The position numbers and the translations under genes were made by a program. DNA of 64,000 bases from Toxonevra muliebris (taxonomy: Eukaryota > Arthropoda > Insecta > Diptera > Pallopteridae). Below are positions 1 to 10,984 of this stretch, one piece after another; position 1 is the stretch's first letter; every line of letters starts with the position of its first letter. Location of the stretch: NCBI GenBank assembly GCA_963691655.1, contig OY829329.1, forward strand, positions 22,681,883-22,745,882, given 5' to 3'. The notes beneath the pieces were generated by a model that made no database searches, was not told the DNA's origin, and saw only the letters and a list, made by a program, of their open reading frames with translations.

Positions 1-69
1 TTCAGAGGCAAAATCGGGGTCAGACAGTACCGAATACGGATTTGGTTTTGCGCCATCTTTTCTGGTTTC

Positions 70-760
70 CTTACGGCCTCGAAAGGGTTAAATCTTCTTG
101 TCAGGTCAAATCTTCTTGGCAGGTCAAATCTTCTTGTTAGGTCGAGTATTCTAATTAGTTTGAGTCTTCTAGCAGGGTCGAGTTTTATCGTCCTACCGAG
201 TCTTTTAATCAAACCTAGTCTAGTTAGTAAATTAAATTAAGTCTTCTAGTCAGGCTGAGTCCTCTACTCAAGTTGACTTTGAGTCTGCTAGTCAGGCTGC
301 GTCTTCAAGTTAAACCAACTCTACTAGTTAGACCAATTCTTACTCAAAGTCAGGCCGATTTTTTAGTCGGTTCGAATCTAATACGACGGAGTCTTCTAAT
401 TAGATAAATCTGGCAGAAATTCAAGCCGAATCTTCTAGTCAGGTCAAGCCTTCTAGTCTTCCAAGTATTGAGACTTAGTTTTCTAGTTTGAATATGTTTT
501 CCACATAGACCACGTCTATATTGACCAAATCTTTTAATGTATGTATATCGAGTTTTCAATACAGACCGAATCTTCTAATCAGACCGAGTCTTCTATACAT
601 ACCTAGTCTCCTAGCCAGACCAAACTACTCTACAGACCAAGTTTTTTAATTATACCAATTCTATAATCTGTTCGCATCTTCTATTAAGCGTGTTCCATAT
701 TGAGCGTATTTTCTGTACATACCGAACCTTCGAAACATACCTAGTCTTCCAATTTTACAT
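70..760. repeat. Diverged 18-bp minisatellite block, inverted relative to 1850-3330
   Basis: The stretch is built from degenerate units of about 18 bp such as GTCTTCTAGTCAGGCTGA and AAATCTTCTTGTCAGGTC. These are the reverse complement of the units at 1850-3330 (GACTAGAAGATTCGGCCT type), so the two blocks are the same repeat in opposite orientation. Units here are more diverged and spacing is less regular, which suggests an older or less homogenised block. The small minus-strand open frame at 350-559 simply follows the repeat period and is not called as a gene. Confidence 0.75.
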
Positions 761-1493
761 TGAAAAAATATAAGTTTTCTGAAATCAGAAAAAGTTTCTT
801 AAGTTGATGTCTATGTGTTTTTATTATAGTCCAATTTGAATACTAATTTCTTTCATTTAATACAAACATTTTTCTTCAAGTGTATATCTAATTGTATACT
901 TTATTTATGTGTGTTTGCCTGTGTGCCTTACAATTTACACACTAAATTAAGTAAGCATCTTAAAATGACGTTATTTCAACTTACACATTCGCACACACAC
1001 ACACACACACATATAACATAGTTACAGTCTAAAATAATTAAGAAAAGAGCAAATCTAAAATCATTCTATCGTCGCCCTTACGGCCAGGCCAATATCTTTA
1101 CTTGGTGATTTTGTAAAATGTCTCAACACACACACACACACACATCACTATTAAAACATTCACACACACACACATTTTGTTTGGCTAAAGAGGATTCATC
1201 CTTTTCTGCCAAGACACAAGAAACAACAACAAATACATTCATAAAGCATACACAAAAAAAGGGATACTTAAAACTAATGATGATGCAAAGAAGTTAAAAT
1301 AAATGGCAGTATATCCTTACACTTGCCCATATATGTATGCAACAAAATCTTTGAGTTTCTATATATTCTATATTGTATGTTTTATTGTGTGTGTATTTTA
1401 TAAGCAACACGATAACGTCTTCTCTTGCTGGTCTTCGTACATAATTCAAAGGCACTTGTCCTTTTTTCACTCACAAACTGTCTCCACATAAAA

Positions 1494-1525
<32 letters not shown>

Positions 1526-1849
1526 TTGTATGCATATAAATAGTTACCGCATTGTAATGCTTCTTCAACAAATCACACCACCTTAGACAATAAATTAAGC
1601 AGTTAATTCCAATTAGGCAGTTTGGCACTCAGATGTCCTTAAAATTTTTAACGACGAGTTTGTATTTAGCTATTTTTTGAAAAGTTTTTTCTATTTTTTT
1701 GTTGAATTTTTTCTGATTTTACAGTTTAAATTTAAAGAATTTTTTTAATTTACTGAAATAGAACAATTTGAGAAACTCTATATTAATTAGGAAATGATTA
1801 CAATTTAACCATTTCATATCGCAAGGATAAAGATATATAAAATATTTAT
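761..1849. other. AT-rich spacer with CA/TA microsatellites
   Basis: No gene is visible. Simple repeats are (CA)n at 992-1011 and 1126-1144, and a compound (CA)n(TA)n at 1494-1525. The short open frames here have no recognisable domain. Confidence 0.7.
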
Positions 1850-3330
1850 AATTAATTCAGCCTGTCTGGCAAACTCAACCTGACCGAAAGGCTCGGTCTG
1901 GCTAGAAAGAAAATTCGGCTTGACTACAACACTCAGCCTGACTTGAAGATTCGGCCTGAATAGAAAACTCAGCACTAGAAGATTCGTTCTTAAAAGAAAA
2001 CTCTGTCTGACTAGAAAATTCAGCCTGAATAGAAAACTCAGCACTAGTAAACTCAGCCTGACTAGAAGATTCGGCCTGACTAGAAGATTCGGTGGTCTGA
2101 ATAGAAAACTCAGCTTGACTAGAAGATTCGGCCTGGCTAGAAAACTCAGCCTGATTAGAAGATTCGGCATGAATGGAAAACTTGGCCTGAGTAGAAGATT
2201 CGGTCTGACTAGAAGATTCGGTCTGAATAGAAAACTCAGCCTGATTAGAAGATTCGGCATGAATGGAAAACTTGGCCTGACTAGAAAATTCAGTCTGAAT
2301 AAAAAGCTCAGCCTGACCAAAAAATTCGGCCTGACTAGAAAACTCAGGCTGACTAGAAGATTCGGCCTGACTAGAAAACTCAGGCTGACTAGAAGATTCG
2401 GTCTGAATAGAAAACTCAGCCTGATTAGAAGATTCGACATGAATGGAAAACTTGGCCTGACTAGAAGATTCGGTCTGAATAGAAAACTCAGCCTGATTAG
2501 AAGATTCGGCATGAATGGAAAACTTGGCCTGACTAGAAAATTCAGTCTGAATAGAAAGCTCAGCCTGACTAGAAAATTCGGCCTGACTAGAAGATTCGGT
2601 CTGAATAGAAAGCTCAGCCTGACTAGAAGATTCAGCCCGACTGAAAAATCGGCCTAACTAGAAGATTCGATCTGAATGGAAAACTCGTCCTAACTAGAAG
2701 ATTCTGCATGAATAAAAAATTCAGCCTGGCTAGATGATTCAACCTGAATAAAAAAACTCCTCCTGACTAGAAGATTCAGTTTGAATAAAAAACTCAGACT
2801 GACTAGAAAATTCAACCTGACTAAAAATCTCAGGCTGACTAGAAGATTAAGCCTGACTAAAAAACTCAGGCTGACTAGAAGATTCGACCTGGCGAGAGAA
2901 CTCAGACTGACTAGAAGATTCCGCCTAACAAAAAAAATCAGGCTGACCAGAAGATTCGGCCTGACTAGAAAACTCGAACTGACTAAAAGATTCGGCTTGA
3001 CTAGAAAACTCGGCCTGACTAGAAGATTCGGATTGAATAGAAAGCTCCGCCTAACTAGAATATTTGAATTGAATAGAAAGGTCAGTCTAGTAAGACTAGA
3101 AGATTCGGCCTCAATGGAAAACTCAACCTGACTGGAAGATTCGATTTGAATAGAAAACTCAGCCTGACTGGAAAATTCGGGTTGACTAGAAAATTTGGCC
3201 TGACTAGAAAACTCAACCGAACCAGAAGATTTGGCTTGAATAAAAATTTCAACCTATCTAGAAGATTCGGCCTGACTAGGAAACTCAGCTCGACTGAAAA
3301 AGTCAGTCTAACTAGATAAGAACGATCATA
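1850..3330. repeat. 18-bp tandem minisatellite array with 72-bp higher-order unit
   Basis: About 80 head-to-tail units of 18 bp alternate between two types, GACTAGAAGATTCGGCCT and GAATAGAAAACTCAGCCT. In the centre (about 2205-2560) four consecutive units form a 72-bp higher-order unit that recurs near 2205, 2395 and 2467. It is marked by the variants GGTCTGAATAG, GCCTGATTAG and GGCATGAATGG. Units are cleanest in the middle and decay toward 2650-3330, the usual pattern of unequal exchange. Because 18 is a multiple of three, long frames stay open on both strands (232 and 180 codons, of LTRRFGLTRKLSL type); I read these as a by-product of the period. Confidence 0.92.
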
Positions 3331-5196
3331 TCTTCGGTGAGATTTACGTCCCAAGTATTCTTTTTGAACCAACCATGCACAAATTTGAACTTACCTTACT
3401 CATAGTAAGATTCTAAAGTATTTAAATTAGTTAAAAACAAAGTCTAAAACTGAAACTAAGAAAAAAAATCTCTAAAAATCCTTTATCTTTACGATGTAAC
3501 TGATGCAGCAAATCACATTTTTTTCATCCTCTTACGCGAATTTTTGATTAAACATTAATTTAAAAAAAAAAATCACTTAATAGCAATTAAGACCGAATAA
3601 AAAACGGGTAATGTTGCCAACTAATAGATAGTTGGCCATATACGAAGATTCATAATTTATGACATTTAAACACACAAAAACATACACATTCACACACACA
3701 AATAATGCACCAAACTATTAAAGCATCCATTAGATGTTTAACAGTGCCACACTTCATCATACGAAGCGATTTTTACTTGCTACTCGTATCAAAAAATGCG
3801 GCAAAGCCATTAAAAATTTGTATTTATTACCTGGACACCATCACCACGACTACGGACCACCAACACCATGAAAACTAAACCTAGAAACAAAAAAAAAATA
3901 AGAAAAAAAAACCTGCTGGATAAAAAAAAGTAAACATTTCGCTCTAAATTATACCGGAAGGTTGCCCATTGGCCATAGGACAACAACAACATCATAAGTA
4001 ATAAACGCAGCAGGAGTAGATACCTAGCAAAAATATGTGAAAATAAAATAAAACCAAAATAAATATGAGCCTTTTTAGAAACGCTTGGCAAAAAATATTA
4101 TATGTGTGTGTGTGTGTATCACATATTCACATGCACACATTAAAGTGCGCTACATTATATATAGATGTCGCTGTTGCGCGCATTTACGTTGCACTTGTGC
4201 TCATACAAAACAAACAACTACAGCAAAAAAAGTGTTGCAATTTATATTTTTTTCCACTACTACTACTACTACTACTCGTACTACTACTATTACATACTAC
4301 CTTTTCTTATTTTTACAAAAATGGCATTTTCACACTTGACCTCTCTCACTGCAGTACAATGACGACGGTCGATGTCACGCGCGTATTTGTTTTTTTGTTT
4401 TTTTGTTTAGTCTCTCCGCTTGACCAAATATGTTAGGCTGGCACTGGTGTGTGTTTAGTTTTAGGTTGAGCGATTAAACTTCCCTTTGCTGGCTACACTC
4501 TACTTTCAATTATAGTGATTCTTCTTAATATTTTCAAGATACCCTCATAGATTCTTATGCCTGGTTTTCACTATGTCAAATTCAATCAAATTTGCCAGCA
4601 TGTTGGCAAATTTCATATAGGAAATTCTCTCTTTCTCTCTCTTTGACAGGCAATATGACATAGCTTAAGCTTCGCTTAAGAGATTTTTTCTGGAAATTAA
4701 ATAACTCAACATCTGTCGAACCAACTAACTTTGTCATCTTATTCGAAATTGCATGCCTTGAGTACCCGAGGCTCCCAACTACATGTGTGTCTCCCTTTGA
4801 AGAAAAAAGCTTACGAAGCAACGTTAAATTCACAAAAAAAAAAAAAAAATGTGAACAAGGTATACACTTGAGATTCCTAAGACTTATCTCTGAACTCTTG
4901 CCGAAAATATTACATAATTGTGTTAATAAAATTTTTAGCTTTTGTTAACAAAGTCCTAATTTTTCAAAATAGAGTTTAGGTGCAAAAGGTCCAAAGTAAA
5001 ATCTGTGGCAGTCTTATAACCAGGTGAGTTCGTATTTAATTCTTGGGCTCTACCATCTCAACTCTTGTGCTCTTGTTCTTTAATCAACGGTTTGTATCGA
5101 GTTTGGAGCGCGTCCCGTTAAAAATATTTCAATGATTCCTCAAAACCAACCTTGGATATTGACGCAAAAGTTAAAAGCACCATGATTTAAGGAATC
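3331..5196. other. Spacer with simple repeats, no gene seen
   Basis: AT-rich sequence with (TG)n at 4103-4118, (ACT)n at 4255-4290 and a small hairpin near 4589-4614 with AAATTTGCC/GGCAAATTT arms. No domain-bearing frame was found on either strand. Confidence 0.6.
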
Positions 5197-5611
5197 ATCA
5201 AACTTCTTTTATTTCATCTGACTTCTTTAATTTCAAGGTGGGCAGAGATGGTCTCTTTGGTCCAACGATCGAAAAGTGTAGTCTCCACGACGAAAATTAC
5301 TCGAAAACGGTAAGGAGCCGTTCACGTATTTTGTAACGCAATTTTTGACCAATTTTGACCCCTCCCCCTGGTCGTAACACATGTAACATCGCGCGTTATG
5401 TAATATGTGAACGGCCCCTAATCGATCTCGCCACTGTAAGAAACATGATAATCTCTGAACTTTGGCTGTCCCTTGATCAAAACAAGAAACCAAATTGATC
5501 GTGTTGTGACCAACAAAAGTTTCAGTTTACTAGATGTACGTACGATTTGGTTAGAGCCAAGGTCCGCACAGGCCTCTGTGTGTCTTTGCCAATCGACTCT
5601 CACTCTTCCCT
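5197..5611 (+). pseudogene. RTE-like non-LTR endonuclease fragment, split by a MITE
   Basis: Conceptual pieces resemble the AP-endonuclease domain of RTE-like retrotransposons: a degraded DFNxKVG motif near 5230, then LFGPTIEKCSLHDEN. After the inserted MITE at 5314-5418 comes an IDLATVRNMIIS-like stretch, then a region matching the VRAKVRTGLC end of the domain. The same domain is better preserved at 21566-22301, where the corresponding stretch reads LFGPTIGKFSLHDE. Frameshifts and stops show it is dead. In full-length elements this enzyme nicks target DNA for target-primed reverse transcription. The exact clade within RTE-like elements is inference. Confidence 0.7.
5314..5418. mobile_element. 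Harbinger-like MITE, 105 bp, TAA target duplication
   Basis: The termini are near-perfect inverted repeats: GGAGCCGTTCACGTATTTTG at the left and the complement of GGGGCCGTTCACATATTAC at the right. TAA flanks both sides (5311-5313 and 5419-5421). Removing the element and one TAA restores the RTE-like sequence reading into ATCGATCTCGCC. A 3-bp TWA duplication with GGGGCC ends fits PIF/Harbinger elements. The reverse complement aligns with both ends of the 524-bp relative at 59594-60117, so this looks like an internally deleted derivative with no coding capacity. Confidence 0.85.
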
Positions 5612-5963
5612 TAGCAAAACACCCCTCAGCTTGGTGATATATACCTACGCACAGTGGCTACACGTATCCCAGCTGATGCTCCTAGCTGCCGAAGAGGTGC
5701 TAGACTTCCATCGCCGCCAATATCGCGATGTTATTAGAGCGAAAAGTGGAGTATACTTAGTCACCCAACAAAATCCTTTAAGGAGCGATTGAGTCTTTTC
5801 ACCCGCAAGAAATGAGAAACAGAAAGACTTGAGTGCAATGATATCGAGACGTTTCTTGAGGTTTGAATATTTTTCGAAAAAATTAGATGTCTGACTAATA
5901 GTTTAAAAATCAGGGCTTCTTCCTGCAAGCAACTAAGTAAGTACTCATAAAATGTATAGCATG

Positions 5964-6080
5964 TTACCGTTTTCGAAGGATTTTCGTCGTGGAGACTACA
6001 CTTTTCGATCGTTGGACCAAAGAGACCCTCTCTGCCCACCTTGAAATTAAAGAAGTCAGATGAAATAAAAGAGGTTTGAT
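5964..6080 (-). repeat. Inverted copy of the 5197-5313 RTE-like segment
   Basis: The reverse complement of this 117-bp stretch matches 5197-5313 with only a few differences and the same length. It carries the same LFGPTIEKCSLHDEN-type coding remnant on the minus strand. The two arms are about 650 bp apart. Identity ends at GGTAA, exactly the position where the other arm carries the MITE's TAA target duplication; beyond it the sequence diverges. Confidence 0.85.
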
Positions 6081-6364
6081 CAGATTTCTCACCTCCATTG
6101 TGTGACTGCAAGTTTTTTTTTTTTTAAATGAGTTCCAAAGTAGATTAGGCAAAATTTTTGATATTTTTGTTGGTATTTTTATGAAAAATTTATCAAAATT
6201 TACATCTAATTTAGAAATTTTACCAACATTCTTTATGGATATGGTAATGCTGAGTGTGGTGACCGATGGCCTTTCCAACCGAGGACCGATCAGTGCGATA
6301 GTACCGTTTTGATACCAAAAAACGATGGTATGACGGACGTTGTTTGAAGGTAAATTCATTTTGC

Positions 6365-7020
6365 TTGATTTAAGTACGTGATAAGTTGGTTGGAGTTAGC
6401 TACGGAGAAGTCTTTCAGGCCAACGAAACACGGGTTTCCCAGGAGACGGAGCCTAATGTTTGCTAAGGCCGGACATTCACAAAGTTAGTACGCGAGCATT
6501 TCTTTCTCACTGCTTCGTTGCAGATACGACAATAGCTGTTGAAGGGGATATCCGTTTTAGATGTATGAACCCATATTGACCAGTAACCCGTGCTGACAGC
6601 ATTTAATTTTATTAGGTTAATACGGAACCTGGTGAGTAGGTTATTGGTTCTAGTAGCTTTGTAGCAGGAACAGAATTTTTGATGTTTTGCATGTGATTAA
6701 GCTTTCTTATGTTTGTTCTAGGTGGAAGAAATAAATGGAACTTCTTCTGAGCTTCTTTTGGCAGAATAAGAACCTGCTCCGCTTATGCGATTTGCAGAGA
6801 TGTGCCTTTCTTTGCAAGTGAATCGGCTTTTTCATGTACTTTGATGTTTTTGTGGGGCTTGGAACCTATAACAAGGATATATTGGCTATTTTTCCTAGTT
6901 TGGTACAGTGTTTCTTGCACAGCCAGACTAGTTAAGATTTGAGAACAGAAGAACTTAAAACTCCGATCGCCGTCTGGCAATCGGTGAATATGTCCATGTT
7001 CCTACCTGATTATTTTGTCG
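6365..7020 (-). pseudogene. Decayed non-LTR retrotransposon 3' end (RNase H and zinc-knuckle region)
   Basis: The minus strand reads a degraded RNase H tail with a match to the KVHEKADSLAKKGTS segment (the family pattern is GNExADxLAKxG) at about 6790-6860. Next is a TGYWSIWVHTSKTDIPFNSY stretch, then a CRICNE zinc-knuckle remnant and RPLANIRLRLLGNP. This order matches the C terminus of the intact copy at 56927-58549 (TGHCLIGSHARRLGLPYNDF, then CRSC). Frames are broken, so it is a dead 5'-truncated copy of an I/LOA/R1-group element. It lies head to head with the plus-strand copy that starts near 7085. Confidence 0.72.
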
Positions 7021-7084
7021 ATTCTAAGATGTGACATGCTTTCATGGTTGCTATTATGTACTTCTGATTGGAAGATACTAGCAG

Positions 7085-8390
7085 TGTTTGGAAGACGGCG
7101 AAATTTAGATATATTTAGATCTACTAAGCCTATAAGGTACCGCACTTCGAACTCCCGAAACTTGATGTAATCACTGCAGAATTTTCATCCGAAGTAAAGT
7201 ATCTTGGAATTATACTTGATACCAAAGCTCAGCTGGAAAAAGATTGTCGAAGTAAGGAAAAAGAAGGTGTTATTCGCTTTCTACGCATGCCAGAAAACCT
7301 TTGGTAAACGGTGAAGCGTACGTCCGCACCTCATCCATTGAATGTACACAGCCGTCATTTGTCCTGTATTTATCTATGGATCGTTGGTATTGTGGAATGC
7401 AGCAAATAAGATCAGTTATCTCAGTTCAGAGTTCAGAGATTAGCATGCTTAGGAGTTACAGGAGAGCAAAATGACTCAAGCGGGGAAGGAAATAATTCCT
7501 CACTTTCCCCCCCAGGACCAATACCTCAGGTATATAAGTAGCAGTCAAAATAGTCATCCGATTAAGGGAATCGCACTTTTGGAAGCATAATGCTTTTGGA
7601 CATGGGTTTATCCTAAACGAGTATAGCACAACAGAAACCAAAAGAACTACAGACTATATCACAGTAGTAGAAAGAAACTTCTTGACCATCATACCCAGCA
7701 GGCAGGAATGGAAAGATAACTCGTTTCTTACCAGCGACGATCTTCAGTTCTACACTGATGGGTCTAAAATAGAAGAGGGTGTTGGATTCGGAGTTTTTCG
7801 CGATCCACAATAGTCATGCATGGAGTCTTATAAAATTCCTAATCCCCGCTATCGGTAAAGCTGCGCAAGCTGAGCCCTCAAGGTTCGCTATCTTTGGGGA
7901 CAGCCAAGGAGCAATCAAAGCACTGTAAACGACTGTAAGATAGTCCGAAGCTTATGACCTTCTCTTAATAAGAAAAGAACTCAGAACATTCTCTGTTTAG
8001 AGATAAAACGAAGTCGAGTTTAAGCTAGATTACTCATAGGCTTTTGTGCTATTGGCACAATGGCTTTGAGAAGCTACGAAGAGGAAGAAGGTAAAATGAG
8101 ACTACCCACTATCACCTCTGTGAATGCCCCAATCTCCAAATCAGTCGACTCCATTTTCTAAGACACGGACTATTTGCAGAACTGGAGGCCCTGTCAGAGA
8201 TTCCGTCAACAGACCATTTAGGGTTCATGAGCAGTACTAAGTGATTTCAGGATGGGTAGAGGTTTTTCGAGATCTGTTTAGTAGGTGAGGGATTCCAAAT
8301 GTATATGGACATCATAATGGACCTAATTTTTGGCCCCTGTGGATGATCTATTATTTTTTTGCACTTCCTTTTAACCTAACATAACTACGT
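7085..8390 (+). pseudogene. Decayed non-LTR retrotransposon 3' end (RT C-term, RNase H, tail)
   Basis: Pieces in order: SSEVKYLGIILDTKAQLEKD near 7190 (RT C-terminal region, compare AKHLGLILDRKLNW in the intact copy), LQFYTDGSKIEEGVGFGVFR near 7740 (first RNase H aspartate), IFGDSQGAIKAL near 7890 (TDSQ-like motif), and CECPN with a decayed zinc-knuckle tail near 8115. The 3' untranslated part has an AATGGACC block near 8315 and ends with AACCTAACATAAC near 8375, as at 58590-58645. Multiple stops and shifts are present. It belongs to the same broad I/LOA-like group as 56927-58650. Confidence 0.78.
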
Positions 8391-10984
8391 ATATCATCGC
8401 TTCCACACCGTTAGCTAATTTGGATCCTTGGGTGTAGAGGGTTATGCCGGTTTGTTTTCTGAGCTTGCCATTCATCCTGTCGCCCCAAATTGGAAAGAGA
8501 GCCTCGAAAACTTTGTCAAGGTCAGATAGTTAAGTCCATTGGATAATAAGTTGAGAATTTTCAAGTGAACAATAACGGATTCAAGGGAGGGGGGCGTGAG
8601 TTAAGCCTCTTCCAACTTGTCAATGAAAATCGCATGCATTTTGATCATTGGTCATGAACAAAAAAAAAATTTGAAGGAAGACATTTATAATAGATATAAA
8701 CTTAGTTCATTTCTCCTTAATTAAAAGACTTTTTAAAGGACGTGGGAAATGTTTGAATACACTAGTAAGTTAATGCATCTCATGTTCGAATATGGCTGAA
8801 TGTAGGATTTTCCCCATATTTGTTTTTCCTCTCTATTATGAGCGACGACACTTGCCGAGGAAAGCATTTCTGCTGCCGTACAGTGCTTTTCTTCTACTGT
8901 TATTATTGTTGTTTTTATTTTTATTTTCGTTGTTGTTGTTGCTGTAGTTGAGTTCACACCACACAGTCCACTTTAATTTTTGCCTTATAATTTACGCGAC
9001 ACAACATCAATTAAGTTTTTTAAAAAATAGCTACCACTCATCGTATATAAATGGAGTACCTGAGCCTGCAGCTGAAATAGCAAGCAGCAAAAGCTTCTAT
9101 AAATTTTCTACTAGCAAAGTGGCAGCACAGCAGTAACAGTAACAATAGCGAAGCTCAGATGTAAAGATTTTGAAGTGGAACTAACTAAAAAGAAGCAAAA
9201 AAAAGATGAATAAAAATATCAAGAGTATGAAAAAATTTTATTCACAGCATAAATTTTATGATATTTTAAGTTTATTTAATTTATGCTACTACTATAGAAA
9301 CGTACACCCACACACACACATACACACTCATCCAGAAAATAACAACAAATCAATTTACTCTAAATCACAAACGATAAATGTATCGCCTTACATAATGCAT
9401 TGCATTCATTCACATTTGTGTGTAAGTGTGTGTGTTTGTATGTGCGGCATGCACCACAATATTTGAATCAACATCTGGACTAACATATTCTTGGGCTCTA
9501 TGAAAATGAGTTGCCAACGTCATAATTTTATCGCATGATAATTAATTTATATCAGCTTCAGCTTCAGTTTCAGCAGAAATTGTAAAATCTCATAGTCAAA
9601 ATCTCATATACTCAAGCTATTCCTAAGCATTCACACACATTCACATATACATATGTATGTATGTGTATGTATATCATAGTTTGAGTATGTGCATTTGTGC
9701 ACATTTATTGTATTGCACCAATCAAACACTTGCATTATAATTGCCACAAAATTTCCGGCATTTTCATTTATCGGAAATATAAACTGGCGCCATCTGCTAT
9801 GCTATGCTGTTCTGTGTATGTATGTGTGCATATATTATTGCCCTTCTGCCTTGCCACAAAATACATTGTTGCACAATATCACAACGGATGCAAAAGCAAC
9901 AACAACAACAAACACATATTCATTTGCGCATAAATTGTGCATGTAAGAACTTCCTTAATATTTGCATCCGACGTCATCGTCGTCGTTGTCGTTGTCGTTG
10001 CCGTCGTCATCATTATTCGCCCGCAACAACAACAATAATAACACCAACGAGGACCCATACTATTCAATGCATATTGTCCTACTATTGCACTTCGACATGA
10101 TGCCGCTGCCGCTCCTGCTGCTTCTGCTGCTACTTTTACTGCATGCTGCCGCTGCTTGCTGCACATTCAATCTTTCCTTATTGACTACTGTCTGTCCTGT
10201 GTCCTATGTCCTGCCCTACTCTCTATTCATTGTTCGCTCTATTTCTGTTATCCTGAGTGTGGCTTCTATGTATTTGGCATAACAATTGTCGTTTCTTCTT
10301 CATTATTGTTTGCTTTTATTTCATTTTAGGTTGCTGCAAATCTCGTAATGTGTTGCAATATTGCAATGTCCAGTATTCGTAAGTGTGTTAGTTACTTTGT
10401 GAATTCAATGAATTTATATTTCAACTGGTAAGAATTTGGTTTTTTAATCAATGAAAAATTGGAACTTGGATTTTATTTCGATTTTAGTATTTTTCTTTTT
10501 TGAGTCTCTGAAGAATTTTTCAAACTTTCAATTCCTCTCTTAATTTATTTTGATCTAGAGTCTTCATGCCAAGATGCTTTGGTATCCAGAGTTCAAGTTC
10601 TTTCAAGTTGAAGTTTTGTGAAGGTTCTTTTTAGGGTTCTCTAGAAGCTCTAGAAGTTCTCGAAGAGCTCTAGAATCTGTAAATTATAAAACAGTCTATA
10701 CCGAAAACTTTAGATCTTTTTTAGATCATTATCACGATCTTCCACACTGAGGCAAGAAACTGGGAGCACGGGTAAATTTAAAGGGGGTGAAAGAATTGGG
10801 GGATAATAACAGAATGATCTTCAAAATCATTCGGGATCAGTTGTCCCAGATGTGCTCTTATACAAAAGCTCATGGATCTGGAATAGAACAGAGTCTTCAG
10901 TAGTAGTATCCAAACCAATGTGCGTGTACTTGTGTCGGAACAGCGATTTGCATCACGATATAGAAGATCTTGGACAATATCGAC
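8391..10984. other. AT-rich spacer with simple repeats
   Basis: No gene supported. It holds T/GTT-rich tracts at about 8885-8945, CA runs near 9304-9330, ATGTATGTATG runs near 9650-9670, AAC runs near 9898-9912, and CGTCGTTGT-type trinucleotide runs near 9972-10020 and 10100-10145. The overlapping open frames in 9689-10282 exist on both strands because of these repeats. Confidence 0.6.

Noticed and set aside
1814..2512. 232-codon minus-strand open frame and 180-codon plus-strand frame at 2115-2657
   Set aside because: Both follow from an 18-bp repeat lacking stops in those frames; no start context, domain or codon bias supports a gene.
1850..3330. Repeat array considered as a CRISPR
   Set aside because: Units are contiguous tandem repeats without unique spacers, and the context is eukaryotic.
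4589..4614. Short hairpin AAATTTGCC/GGCAAATTT
   Set aside because: Nine-bp arms in AT-rich DNA are expected by chance and no element boundary coincides.
9689..10282. Overlapping open frames on both strands
   Set aside because: They are translations of AAC, CGTCGTTGT and GCTGCT simple repeats.
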